This document shows positions 14,837-21,097 of a DNA stretch of 29,979 nucleotides, piece after piece. Each line of letters starts with the position of its first letter. Within the stretch, counting starts at the first letter, position 1. A program made the position numbers and the translations under genes. The notes under the pieces are model-generated. The model ran no database searches. It was given only the letters and a program-made list of their open reading frames with translations, and was not told where the DNA came from. The DNA comes from a virus, in IMG/VR virus record IMGVR_UViG_3300042558_001368, positions 1 to 29,979 of that record, one strand, 5' to 3'.

Positions 14837-14968
14837 ATGATAAATAAAATAATTTGTCGCATCAAGGGACACATTCTCGTAGCAGCAGGCTCATGCCCAT
14901 ATACAGGATCAACTTATCAGTACTGCGAGAGATGCAGATTAATGATACCAATTCAGGCGGCGCAATGA
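14837..14968 (+). CDS. Small cysteine-rich protein (43 aa)
   Basis: Starts MINKIICRIKGHILVAAGSC and ends in CERCRLMIPIQAAQ. Cys7, Cys20, Cys30 and Cys33 plus His12 could hold zinc. TATAAT at 14823-14828 lies eight bases before the ATG. It overlaps the next ORF (ATGA at 14965). Confidence 0.6.
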   Translation: MINKIICRIKGHILVAAGSCPYTGSTYQYCERCRLMIPIQAAQ

Positions 14969-15069
14969 AAGAGCCTAAGATAATGAAAATGGACTGGCGT
15001 CCTTTAGGATATTGGCCAGTATATAAAGATGGAAAGCTTACATGGGAAAAGGATCCAAAAGATGATTGA
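14965..15069 (+). CDS. Small hypothetical protein (34 aa)
   Basis: MKEPKIMKMDWRPLGYWPVY and an acidic end, starting at the ATGA overlap with the upstream stop. A longer in-frame extension toward 14854 is possible but has no promoter or overlap logic. Unknown function. Confidence 0.5.
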   Translation: MKEPKIMKMDWRPLGYWPVYKDGKLTWEKDPKDD

Positions 15070-15328
15070 ATGGATAGCAAGGCGCATATTTAGCTGGACC
15101 AATCTCAGAGAATATATTTTTGATGAAGTTCACCTTTATGATCATTTAGATACAATTGTTAATGACCCAGAAGGAATGAAGATTGCATCATGTAGCTGGA
15201 TGGAAGGCGACATGTGGTATGGCTGGAACTACGATAGTAACGCTAAGCGTTACTACTTTGATGACATTGGCAATAAGTCCCTCATTGGATTGTGGGAAGA
15301 TCAATGGTTAAAAAAGGAAGATGCCTAA
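15062..15328 (+). CDS. Hypothetical protein (88 aa)
   Basis: ATG at 15062 overlaps the previous TGA by eight bases. Begins MIEWIARRIFSWTNLREYIF; aromatic-rich WMEGDMWYGWNYD and an end EDQWLKKEDA. A longer version from 15029 is less likely because it overlaps more. No family is recognised. Confidence 0.6.
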   Translation: MIEWIARRIFSWTNLREYIFDEVHLYDHLDTIVNDPEGMKIASCSWMEGDMWYGWNYDSNAKRYYFDDIGNKSLIGLWEDQWLKKEDA

Positions 15329-15464
15329 ACATTGGGAGGATAAATCTCAATGGATCACCAACTGTCCAATATGCTATTGTGCAGTAACACATCAACTAAG
15401 AGATTATCATATTCAGTATCATGAAAATCAAATAAGAATGGCAATCCCAATAGATGAAGTATAA
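15321..15464 (+). CDS. Small C2H2-like zinc finger protein (47 aa)
   Basis: It overlaps the previous stop by eight bases. CPIC at 16-19 and His24/His30/His34 in THQLRDYHIQYH (C-x2-C and H-x3-H spacing) suggest one zinc finger. It could bind nucleic acid. It ends inside the next ORF (overlap 11 bases). Confidence 0.55.
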   Translation: MPKHWEDKSQWITNCPICYCAVTHQLRDYHIQYHENQIRMAIPIDEV

Positions 15465-15825
15465 GAAATTAAAGATATTATTAAAGCCGTATAAGGCACA
15501 ATTTGATAGATCACCAAGACACATAAAGGTTATTTCTATCTTGTGTGTTGTCTGGCTGGCTTCACCAATTGACCCATTCGATATACTTTTCCCTTGGGCT
15601 GCATTTACCGATGATATATTTATTGCAGGTGTCCTTCTTAAAATGCTTTATAAATACGGCGGGCTGCCAGAAGATAAGGTTATCACCCCAGTTGAGCTAC
15701 TGAAGAATCTGTTTGGAAAAGATAAAGAGCATAAGCATACAGCAATGACATACGAAGAGCTTGCAATTTCAGCTAAAATATACTTAGAGCAAGTGTCAGA
15801 AGATAAATCTAAGAATATGATATAA
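15454..15825 (+). CDS. YkvA/DUF1232-like membrane protein
   Basis: 123 residues. The motif SPIDPFDILFPWAAFTDDIF followed by IAGVLLKML is close to the DUF1232 signature (PIDLIPDFIPVLGxLDD). One to two membrane segments (about 24-42, 48-66), then a helical C-terminus. Function of the family is unknown. It is in the dense overlapping array before 15833. Confidence 0.72.
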   Translation: MKYKKLKILLKPYKAQFDRSPRHIKVISILCVVWLASPIDPFDILFPWAAFTDDIFIAGVLLKMLYKYGGLPEDKVITPVELLKNLFGKDKEHKHTAMTYEELAISAKIYLEQVSEDKSKNMI

Positions 15826-15826
15826 T
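15821..15826 (+). promoter_or_regulatory. -10 box deciding the 15833 start
   Basis: TATAAT is directly followed by ATG at 15827 and, after six bases, by a second in-frame ATG at 15833. Since the six-base spacing recurs at 2653, 3225, 13352, 14013 and 16313, the leaderless start should be 15833. No strong -35 is seen. Confidence 0.55.
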
Positions 15827-15832
15827 ATGATT

Positions 15833-16060
15833 ATGGACAATAATGATATTAATTTAACAGATGAAGAGATCTCAAAGGGATATGAATCAGATAACCCAGA
15901 TGAAGATAAATGGGACAACCTAGAAAAGGCTTGCTGGAGCGGATACAAGCAGGTTGGTATGAAAGATAAGGGCGGAAAGAAAGTCCCTAACTGTGTACCA
16001 GTAAAGAAGTCTCTATTCGGCACAGAAGGACCACAGAGCCTCATCCCAAGGAATAAGTAG
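15833..16060 (+). CDS. Small acidic protein with KKVPNCVPV motif (75 aa)
   Basis: Starts MDNNDINLTDEEISKGYESD, mostly acidic, then CWSGYKQVGMKDKGGKKV-PNCVPV with two Cys. The pattern (C-W-x-G-Y, G-G-K-K-V-P-N-C-V) is found in phage structural or packaging-associated proteins, without an assigned function. Leaderless by the 15821 box. Confidence 0.62.
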   Translation: MDNNDINLTDEEISKGYESDNPDEDKWDNLEKACWSGYKQVGMKDKGGKKVPNCVPVKKSLFGTEGPQSLIPRNK

Positions 16061-16061
16061 C

Positions 16062-16229
16062 ATGGGCATACTAGATAACCTTGAAGCCTATTTAGAGGCG
16101 GAAGAGCCAGAAAAATGTTATTACTGCACTAAAGCAGCTAAGTATAATGATTTAGCAGAAGTAGATACATGTAGATATGATGTAGTAGGCGTATGTGAAT
16201 GCCATTCATTTAAAGGATTAAGCTCATAA
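16062..16229 (+). CDS. Small zinc-binding protein (55 aa)
   Basis: Starts MGILDNLEAYLEAEEPEKCY. CYYC at about 19-22 and C37, C45, C47 and H48 (CECHSF) could chelate zinc. It begins one base after the upstream stop. Function unknown. Confidence 0.6.
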   Translation: MGILDNLEAYLEAEEPEKCYYCTKAAKYNDLAEVDTCRYDVVGVCECHSFKGLSS

Positions 16230-16277
16230 TATAATCTAATATTGACCGAAAAGTGAAGTCGAAAAGTAGAGACCCCC

Positions 16278-16306
16278 TTGTCAGTACCTGACATAAATGC
16301 TATACT
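16278..16306 (+). promoter_or_regulatory. Promoter for the 16313 gene (leaderless)
   Basis: TTGTCA (16278-16283), 17 bp and TATACT (16301-16306), then six bases to the ATG at 16313. The -35 overlaps the TGTCAG dyad below. Confidence 0.65.
16279..16293 (+). promoter_or_regulatory. TGTCAG-TAC-CTGACA dyad
   Basis: A perfect inverted repeat with a three-base centre covers the -35 of the 16313 promoter. Its half-site is the same TGTCAG that heads all thirteen leftward promoters, so one protein might act at both. The 3-bp centre makes it a compact operator-like site. Confidence 0.55.
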
Positions 16307-16312
16307 AAATAC

Positions 16313-16525
16313 ATGTTGCAGAGTTTAGAGATACCTGATCCATTTACTGCTTTTCGTATAGCAAAATACGCAAAACAAAAATATGGTGCTAGATATGACT
16401 TCTTTAGCGGTGAATGGGATATGGAATGCGGTGCATGCCAAGAGCCATTAAACGCTCCAACTAAAAAGATATTGACTAAGATCAGGCTATATCATACTCG
16501 TAATGAATGTCTTGGTGGATACTGA
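16313..16525 (+). CDS. Small Cys/His protein (70 aa)
   Basis: MECGACQEPLNAPTKK carries two Cys and the end HTRNECLGGY a Cys and His, a possible zinc site. N-terminal helix AFRIAKYAKQKYGARYDF. Expressed leaderless from 16278. Overlaps the next ORF (ATGA). Confidence 0.6.
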   Translation: MLQSLEIPDPFTAFRIAKYAKQKYGARYDFFSGEWDMECGACQEPLNAPTKKILTKIRLYHTRNECLGGY

Positions 16526-16671
16526 TGAGCGATATTGATCCTGACAGATCAATGCGTCTTAAATTAGTTATAGAAGAGATGCTTAAAGATATTGATATGA
16601 GCGGTGAAAAGTGGAATGATCGTGATAAAAACGGGATCCCGTATTGGGAAAAAGAACGGGGTGACAAATAA
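16525..16671 (+). CDS. Small acidic/helical protein (48 aa)
   Basis: ATG at 16525 overlaps the upstream TGA. Begins MSDIDPDRSMRLKLVIEEML and ends PYWEKERGDK. Predicted helix with charged ends. Its TAA overlaps the next ATG (TAATG). Confidence 0.6.
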   Translation: MSDIDPDRSMRLKLVIEEMLKDIDMSGEKWNDRDKNGIPYWEKERGDK

Positions 16672-16898
16672 TGTGGTCATGGGTATTAGCTATTATAGGT
16701 GTAACAGGCATATTCTTTGTTGGTCGAAAGACAATATGGGGATGGTGGGTTTTATTATTTAATGAGGCTTTGTGGATAGCATATGCCCTAATAACAAAGC
16801 AATATGGATTTATAGCCTCAGCAATAGCATATGCAGCAGTTTATATTAGATCTTACATACACTGGTCGAAAGAGCCAGTAAATGAGATTCATCTATGA
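16671..16898 (+). CDS. Small membrane protein (75 aa)
   Basis: Three hydrophobic stretches (about 4-18, 24-42, 47-62) with many Trp residues (MWSWVLAIIGV, WGWWVLLFN). A common architecture of small phage membrane proteins of unknown role. Its end overlaps the glycosyltransferase start by four bases, suggesting coupling. Confidence 0.65.
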   Translation: MWSWVLAIIGVTGIFFVGRKTIWGWWVLLFNEALWIAYALITKQYGFIASAIAYAAVYIRSYIHWSKEPVNEIHL

Positions 16899-17947
16899 AC
16901 AACGAAACAATTTATATATCTATAGCAGCATGCAAAGAAGAGTTTTTAGTTCAAACAATCAAAAGCGCACTAGCTAACGCAGACAATCCAGACCTATTGT
17001 ATTTTGGAATAGCCAATATGGTTATAGATCAAAAAGACTTTTTGTCAGATCCAATATTTAATCATCCCAGACTAACCTATGTAGATATAAAGCATGAGCG
17101 CCCACTAGGCACTGGTATTGGTAGGATGATGGCCTCTATTATAAATTATAGAGACCATGAGTATTTGCTGCAAGTTGACGCACACAATGTTTTTGAAAAA
17201 GGATGGGACACTACCCTAAAGCAACACTATAACGATCTGTTAAAGATTTGTGATAAGCCTATCATATCTACAAATCCTCTTAGATGGATAGATGGACCAA
17301 ACAAAGAAGTATTTTTGCATAACAATTTGAGGGGTATGGCGGTAGACCCACTTGATTTTAAAACTGATGAAAATTTTGGTTCATTAAAAATACAGGTTAT
17401 TTCCATAAATGCTTCCTCGTATGCAAACGCTCAAGTACCAAGCGAAGAAATGATGGATTATGCTTTTATTGAGGGTTGTCATGTGGATTGGCAAGAGGGT
17501 CAAGATTTTGTTGAGCACGGACTGATATTTGCTTCATTTATGTTTACAAAATTTGGTTTTACTCGTGAGCTGATGCATGATCCAGCAAACCCTTTCAACG
17601 GTGATCAAATTAATCTATCTTTTAGAGCGGGCACTAGAGGATACAGAATGTTCTCAATCAAGAAGTGTATAATGTGGTCTAAAGACAAGTTTAACGATGG
17701 TAAGCTTTTGTCTGACGATGACTGGAGAACTCTTGATAGAGGCAAAATTGGAAAATTTAACGAAGTTAACTCTCAATTTGATCAAACTGAAATATTTTCT
17801 GGGGAATACCTAGGATATTGGGGAGCACCAAACAAGGAATCAATTGCTGAGTATTATAACAAGATAGGGATAGATTTATCTAAATACTTTATATCAAAGA
17901 GAGAATACCTGGTTGGGAAAGGTGAGGGCGGGGGAACCAATGGATAA
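16895..17947 (+). CDS. Skp1-GnT-like glycosyltransferase (GlcNAc-transferase family)
   Basis: 350 residues. IYISIAACKEEFLVQTIKSAL at the start, ADNPDLLYFGI, and the metal/nucleotide motif LLQVDAHNVFEKGWDTTL at about residues 90-107 match the family of the hydroxyproline GlcNAc-transferase Gnt1 (QIDSHxRFxxxWD). It is a GT-A fold expected to use UDP-sugar and Mn. In protists Gnt1 glycosylates a proline that a 2OG hydroxylase has modified. Three P4H-like genes lie upstream. Substrate here unknown. Confidence 0.78.
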   Translation: MNNETIYISIAACKEEFLVQTIKSALANADNPDLLYFGIANMVIDQKDFLSDPIFNHPRLTYVDIKHERPLGTGIGRMMASIINYRDHEYLLQVDAHNVFEKGWDTTLKQHYNDLLKICDKPIISTNPLRWIDGPNKEVFLHNNLRGMAVDPLDFKTDENFGSLKIQVISINASSYANAQVPSEEMMDYAFIEGCHVDWQEGQDFVEHGLIFASFMFTKFGFTRELMHDPANPFNGDQINLSFRAGTRGYRMFSIKKCIMWSKDKFNDGKLLSDDDWRTLDRGKIGKFNEVNSQFDQTEIFSGEYLGYWGAPNKESIAEYYNKIGIDLSKYFISKREYLVGKGEGGGTNG

Positions 17948-18074
17948 GTTTCAATCATCCTATGAGAAGTATGTGAATACTGAGCCATATAAGGTAGCAT
18001 GTACTCAATGTAAGCAACTGTATGTCAAGCAAGATGATGACCCATTTATATGCCTTACATGCTCAGCAAAATGA
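17940..18074 (+). CDS. Small zinc-ribbon protein (44 aa)
   Basis: Overlaps the glycosyltransferase end by eight bases. Two CxxC pairs, CTQC (21-24) and CLTC (38-41), form a zinc ribbon; MDKFQSSYEKYVNTEPYKV at the start. Role unknown. Confidence 0.6.
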   Translation: MDKFQSSYEKYVNTEPYKVACTQCKQLYVKQDDDPFICLTCSAK

Positions 18075-18119
18075 GTGACAGCCCTACCCCATATCTTTAA
18101 GGCGGGGGAGACAAAGGAG

Positions 18120-18125
18120 TATAAT
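18120..18125 (+). promoter_or_regulatory. -10 box before the last rightward gene
   Basis: TATAAT lies about 50 bases before the ATG at 18172, giving a leader of about 40 nt. No clear -35 is seen. Low confidence. Confidence 0.35.
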
Positions 18126-18171
18126 AGTACTATAGGGATAAACATCCTTGGTTACTAGAGAAAGATATAAC

Positions 18172-18357
18172 ATGAGTACTCCAATGTGCAAGACATGTTC
18201 AATAGAGACAAATAAGGCAGCATGGGCTAAATACCCAGATATGCTCGATCTCTGCAAAATGTGCAAATCCTTTCAACAATCAATTGAACATACCATAGAT
18301 GCAGCAGATAAGGTGCGAAAGAAAGCTGCACAAATAGGCAGACAATTAGAGTCTTAA
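18172..18357 (+). CDS. Small zinc-binding helical protein (61 aa)
   Basis: MCKTCSIETNKAAWAKYPDM, then CKMCKSF, two CxxC pairs, then a charged helix (DAADKVRKKAAQIGRQLES). AGAGAAAG lies upstream of the ATG. A longer start at 18148 (TTG) is possible. It is the last + strand gene before the junction. Confidence 0.6.
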   Translation: MSTPMCKTCSIETNKAAWAKYPDMLDLCKMCKSFQQSIEHTIDAADKVRKKAAQIGRQLES

Positions 18358-18424
18358 AAGCTCTTACCCATTATATCCCCCCTCCTTTTATCTCCCTTGT
18401 ATCAGCCTCCTAGAGGCTTATTTA

Positions 18425-18450
18425 GTGGAGTATTGTGGAGTAAAGTGGAG
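18425..18450 (+). repeat. 10-bp spaced GTGGAG direct repeats, three copies
   Basis: GTGGAG occurs at 18425, 18435 and 18445, each exactly 10 bases apart (AGTGGAGTA-TTGTGGAGTA-AAGTGGAGAA). All copies lie on one helix face, typical of an iteron or a cooperative operator. Confidence 0.6.
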
Positions 18451-18555
18451 AATCATACTATCAATTTAGATCCAAATACTATCATTATATATAGTTAAAC
18501 ATATCTATGTAATGGAACGTTACCATTTGATGGGTCATAATGTCAATAGGGCCTA

Positions 18556-18584
18556 TATAAAGCATATTGGCCAATATTTGTCAA
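18556..18584 (-). promoter_or_regulatory. Leftward promoter with palindromic spacer
   Basis: On the - strand TTGACA (18579-18584), 17 bp and TTTATA (18556-18561). The spacer holds the perfect palindrome ATATTGGCCAATAT (18564-18577), an operator-like site. It points into the end of the rightward block, where no leftward gene exists, so the product may be an antisense or small RNA. Confidence 0.5.
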
Positions 18585-18848
18585 TAGATATTCCAGGAAA
18601 TTTTTTTATTTGTTCGTAAAGAGCAATTTTGGCCCATATTTATGGCAAAAAATTATGTCTAATTCTGTATAATTTGTCTCATATAATGAGATATTCTATA
18701 CAGATTTTGACAGATTTTATTCAATATGCATACAAATTCCAGCGTATTTTTACATGCGTCGTAAAGAAGAAATTTGGCCCATAAGATGGGCATACAAAAA
18801 TGGGACATATAGCTAATTAAAGCCATATGCCCCATAGGGGAAGTTATA

Positions 18849-19193
18849 TTAGAATGAATCTAGATCCATTATGTATTTGCTATCTCTTACTCTTGTTTCT
18901 TCAAGGGATTTAATAGTTAGGTTTCTATCCACCGCCCCGTATTTTGCCTCAATCATATCGTTGAGAGCATCAGCCAGAAGCAATCCTTCGGATGTGTATC
19001 CCTTGTCCCATTCTGACTTTAATCTAAGGGAATTGTATTGGATAATATATCTAACTAGTTCCATTAGCCTGTCTTGGGTGTATAAGGTATGTTCAGTTGT
19101 TAATACATTTGCCATTACGGCAGGGGAGAAGTTAGCATTGTTTAGATAGTCTGTTAGTTTTTCTGCTGCTTTGAATTCGTTCGCTTTAGCCAT
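18849..19193 (-). CDS. Hypothetical protein (114 aa)
   Basis: First gene of the leftward block counted from the junction. It begins MAKANEFKAAEKLTDYLNNA, is mostly helical with many charged residues (EETRVRDSKYIMDLDSF at the end) and has no Cys motif. A GAAAGGCGG ribosome binding site lies upstream and the 19215-19235 promoter drives it. No family is recognised. Confidence 0.65.
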   Translation of the reverse strand: MAKANEFKAAEKLTDYLNNANFSPAVMANVLTTEHTLYTQDRLMELVRYIIQYNSLRLKSEWDKGYTSEGLLLADALNDMIEAKYGAVDRNLTIKSLEETRVRDSKYIMDLDSF

Positions 19194-19214
19194 TGAGTTC
19201 CGCCTTTCGTTTTG

Positions 19215-19235
19215 ATTATACCATTGACCACTGAC
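19215..19235 (-). promoter_or_regulatory. TGTCAG-type promoter 1
   Basis: TATAAT (19215-19220) and the TGTCAGTGG box (19228-19235), seven bases apart, reading leftward to the 19193 gene. Confidence 0.75.
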
Positions 19236-19252
19236 ATTTGTAAATGAAGCGA

Positions 19253-19293
19253 GGTTCCTCCCCTTTCCCGTTTTCCCACAGAGAGGAGGAACC
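19253..19293 (-). terminator. GC-rich hairpin after the Lsr2-like gene
   Basis: GGTTCCTCC (19253-19261) pairs with GGAGGAACC (19285-19293), nine base pairs with a 23-base loop, downstream of the Lsr2-like gene on the - strand. No U-tract. A weak terminator candidate. Confidence 0.4.
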
Positions 19294-19307
19294 CCACACT
19301 TAGTTTA

Positions 19308-19460
19308 TTACTTGACGTTCTTCTTGTCTGTGAAGACTACGCCCTCTTGTGCTGCCTTGCTGATAACGCCTAGAGCTGCAGCTGAAAAGCGGCCACGCTT
19401 GCCCACAGAAATTCCCTGGGTCTTGAGGTACTCACGAGTTGTTGTTGGTGTTGATGTCAT
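19308..19460 (-). CDS. Lsr2-like DNA-binding mini-protein (50 aa)
   Basis: MTSTPTTTREYLKTQGISVG, then K-R-G-R (R22-G23-R24) and a helix FSAAALGVISKAA. The C-terminal DNA-binding domain of Lsr2 has the same helix-RGR-helix pattern and binds AT-rich minor groove. The length (50 versus about 112 in full Lsr2) means only this domain is present, without the oligomerisation domain, so it may antagonise host Lsr2. AGAAAGGA precedes the ATG by eight bases. The promoter upstream has a palindrome in its spacer. Confidence 0.6.
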   Translation of the reverse strand: MTSTPTTTREYLKTQGISVGKRGRFSAAALGVISKAAQEGVVFTDKKNVK

Positions 19461-19493
19461 TTGTTTGATCCTTTCTAGATCTTTGTTATATAT

Positions 19494-19522
19494 ATTATAT
19501 CCGAATTTCGGCGATTTGTAAA
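19494..19522 (-). promoter_or_regulatory. Classical promoter with operator-like spacer
   Basis: On the - strand TTTACA (19517-19522), 17 bp and TATAAT (19494-19499). The spacer contains CCGAATTTCGG (19501-19511), a perfect 11-bp palindrome except for its centre, placed to block RNA polymerase. The leftward TGTCAG box is missing here, so regulation differs. Confidence 0.7.
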
Positions 19523-19567
19523 TAGGTGCCGTAAAGCAAAATTTTTGCCCGTGCCCTTAGATTATGA

Positions 19568-19594
19568 CCGTTATGTCCGAATTGTCCATAACGG
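19568..19594 (-). terminator. Stem-loop terminator candidate
   Basis: CCGTTATG pairs with CATAACGG (eight base pairs, 11-base loop), just downstream of the 19607-19789 gene. No U-tract. Confidence 0.5.
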
Positions 19595-19606
19595 CCCAAC
19601 CTATCT

Positions 19607-19789
19607 TTATTCAGTTGTTAGTTCTTCTACTTGGTATGGCTCTATCTTATCTTTACGATTGGCACCCTTTTGCCATTCTTTCTTAGGTGCGGCTACTGCC
19701 TTGTACCATGCCTCATCGCTGTCCTTGGCTTCTACTACAATGTAAAATTCCTGAATGGTGTCGCCATATACTTTAAACTGTTTAGTCAT
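19607..19789 (-). CDS. Hypothetical protein (60 aa)
   Basis: MTKQFKVYGDTIQEFYIVVE, then AKDSDEAWYKAVAAPKKEW. A beta-beta-alpha pattern resembling small phage DUF families where a helix carries ADSxDEA. The ATG overlaps the next gene's stop by four bases. Function unknown. Confidence 0.6.
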   Translation of the reverse strand: MTKQFKVYGDTIQEFYIVVEAKDSDEAWYKAVAAPKKEWQKGANRKDKIEPYQVEELTTE

Positions 19790-19923
19790 AGTTCCACCTG
19801 TTCTATCTTGTCTTTAATTAGTTTAGCAATGATGTTGTGTGCCTCGATGTTTTCTGTTTCGGACCCACCCCACAAAAGCTTTTGGGCTTTACTAAGTTGA
19901 TCGTTTAAGTACTTATCACTCAT
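19786..19923 (-). CDS. Hypothetical helical protein (45 aa)
   Basis: Starts MSDKYLNDQLSKAQKLLWGG at 19923 where it overlaps the upstream stop by eight bases. A longer start at 19986 overlaps the upstream acidic tail far more. Ends AKLIKDKIEQVEL. No motif. Confidence 0.6.
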   Translation of the reverse strand: MSDKYLNDQLSKAQKLLWGGSETENIEAHNIIAKLIKDKIEQVEL

Positions 19924-20242
19924 CTTCATCTTCGTCGTCCTCCTCTTCTTCATCTTCCTCAAACATTGTGTCCACAATGTATTCACGATTCATCATCCAT
20001 TCAAGGACATCTTCGTTGTGCTGTTCGGCACCGTACTCCAGAGAGAACCCCATACCAGCCTCCACAGCCTCACAGAGGTGGCCCCACATGTCATCTAGGG
20101 TGCAGTTCTGCTTGTAGGTCTCATCCTCAAATATGTTGTTAATTGTTGACCAAGTCCACAACCAAACTAATGATAGACCTAGGTCAGTGCTGTCTAGAAT
20201 CTCTAAACACTTGTTTAGTTTATCTTTATCGTCAGGCTTCAT
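19916..20242 (-). CDS. Hypothetical protein with acidic tail (108 aa)
   Basis: Starts MKPDDKDKLNKCLEILDSTD; Trp-rich middle (LVWLWTWSTINN) and a poly-acidic end (EEDEEEEDDEDEDE). Two Cys (C12, C47). The acidic tail could mimic DNA. The start at 20242 is the ATG that overlaps the next gene; a TTG at 20248 is also possible. Confidence 0.6.
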   Translation of the reverse strand: MKPDDKDKLNKCLEILDSTDLGLSLVWLWTWSTINNIFEDETYKQNCTLDDMWGHLCEAVEAGMGFSLEYGAEQHNEDVLEWMMNREYIVDTMFEEDEEEEDDEDEDE

Positions 20243-20522
20243 TAGCAAACTCCAAATCTATTCTTGATTGAATTGCAAATGATAGTTCATATGTTAGTTG
20301 ATATAGTTCGACTAGAGTATCTAGTCGTCCTTCACATTCTGTTCGGACCATAGAATCCATTGCCTCTTCAGACAACTCCTCCTGTGCTAATGCGTCCTTT
20401 AAATCTTGCTCGGCAATTAGCATTAAGTTCTTTAGTTCTCCGTGCATTATATCTAATCCGCTAACACCCGCATTAACCAAACGCTGTAGGTGCGGAGGGA
20501 GCCCAATGTCTTCTTGATTCAT
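20232..20522 (-). CDS. Hypothetical protein (96 aa)
   Basis: MNQEDIGLPPHLQRLVNAGV and long charged helices with repeated Glu. Helical, no motif. TAATG-type overlap with the upstream gene (both at 20522). Confidence 0.6.
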   Translation of the reverse strand: MNQEDIGLPPHLQRLVNAGVSGLDIMHGELKNLMLIAEQDLKDALAQEELSEEAMDSMVRTECEGRLDTLVELYQLTYELSFAIQSRIDLEFANEA

Positions 20523-20725
20523 TATATTACCTCATAGTTCACTAGTGTTGATTCATTTAAGTTGTTTGCCCAATCAGGCTTTCCTTCTACCCAATCATAT
20601 TCAATATCGATATCTCCTCCGCCTTCGGCAGGAGCACCAATTGTGATTACCAATTCTGTCCCGTCCTCAAAAAATATTTGTTCAACGGCGGAACGATAAG
20701 TAACTTCTCTAGATGATATGTTCAT
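20522..20725 (-). CDS. Hypothetical protein (67 aa)
   Basis: MNISSREVTYRSAVEQIFFE, then an acidic beta-rich segment with GGGDIDIEYDW. CGAAAGGG-type site before the ATG and a TGTCAG promoter 25 bases upstream inside the next ORF, so it is independently controlled. Confidence 0.6.
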   Translation of the reverse strand: MNISSREVTYRSAVEQIFFEDGTELVITIGAPAEGGGDIDIEYDWVEGKPDWANNLNESTLVNYEVI

Positions 20726-20967
20726 TAATATACCCTTTCGTTATCAATCATTATATCAGTAGCCACTGACAAAATATGTTCCATAGTATCAATGGCACCC
20801 ATATAATAACTATCTGATTCGAAGTATTCATCTTCAGGAATAGGAATATTATTTCTAGCATCTTCTAAATCTTGTTCTAAACTAATCTTATGTATCTTTA
20901 GATACTCCATAAAATGTGATGACTTAGTCAAAATAACCCTCCGCCCAAAGCCCCTGGAGGAAGTCAT
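20725..20967 (-). CDS. Hypothetical protein (80 aa, start uncertain)
   Basis: MTSSRGFGRRVILTKSSHFM, then a helical acidic body (EYLKIHKISLEQDLEDARNN). Its start overlaps the preceding gene by 44 bases; an alternative ATG at 20910 avoids this. No ribosome binding site is visible for either. Function unknown. Confidence 0.5.
   Translation of the reverse strand: MTSSRGFGRRVILTKSSHFMEYLKIHKISLEQDLEDARNNIPIPEDEYFESDSYYMGAIDTMEHILSVATDIMIDNERVY
20750..20770 (-). promoter_or_regulatory. TGTCAG-type promoter 2 (intragenic)
   Basis: TATAAT (20750-20755), seven bases, TGTCAGTGG box (20763-20770), lying inside the 20725-20967 coding region and aimed at the 20725 start. Confidence 0.65.
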
Positions 20968-21097
20968 TTGTTTTTAACAAGCCTTCATTTAATATTGACT
21001 TGTCCATTAAATCGGACGGGGTTCTAAGATAAAATAACTTAGCATCATGTACTGAGTTAATCATCTCATCAAGATCATCTTTAGTATAACCTAGCAT
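20924..21097 (-). CDS. Hypothetical protein (57 aa)
   Basis: MLGYTKDDLDEMINSVHDAK, LRTPSDLMDKSILNEG and an end FLQGLWAEGYFD. It overlaps the upstream stop (ATGCTAG) and the downstream start. Helical. Not recognised. Confidence 0.55.
   Translation of the reverse strand: MLGYTKDDLDEMINSVHDAKLFYLRTPSDLMDKSILNEGLLKTNDFLQGLWAEGYFD

Larger units (their letters stand above)
18358..18848 (+). other. Non-coding convergent junction (about 490 bp)
   Basis: No coding sequence is supported on either strand. Held here: a short AGCCTC-CTA-GAGGCT hairpin (18404-18418), three GTGGAG repeats, a leftward promoter-like sequence, and two degenerate copies of the ATTCCAG...CGTAA element (18590-18619 and 18736-18764). 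Both CGTAA words are followed by TTTTGGCCCAT or ATTTGGCCCAT. It separates + and - strand blocks and could hold an origin, a small RNA or termination signals. Confidence 0.6.

Noticed and set aside
18084-18266. 60-aa - strand open frame
   Set aside because: It is antisense to two + strand genes and has no start signals.
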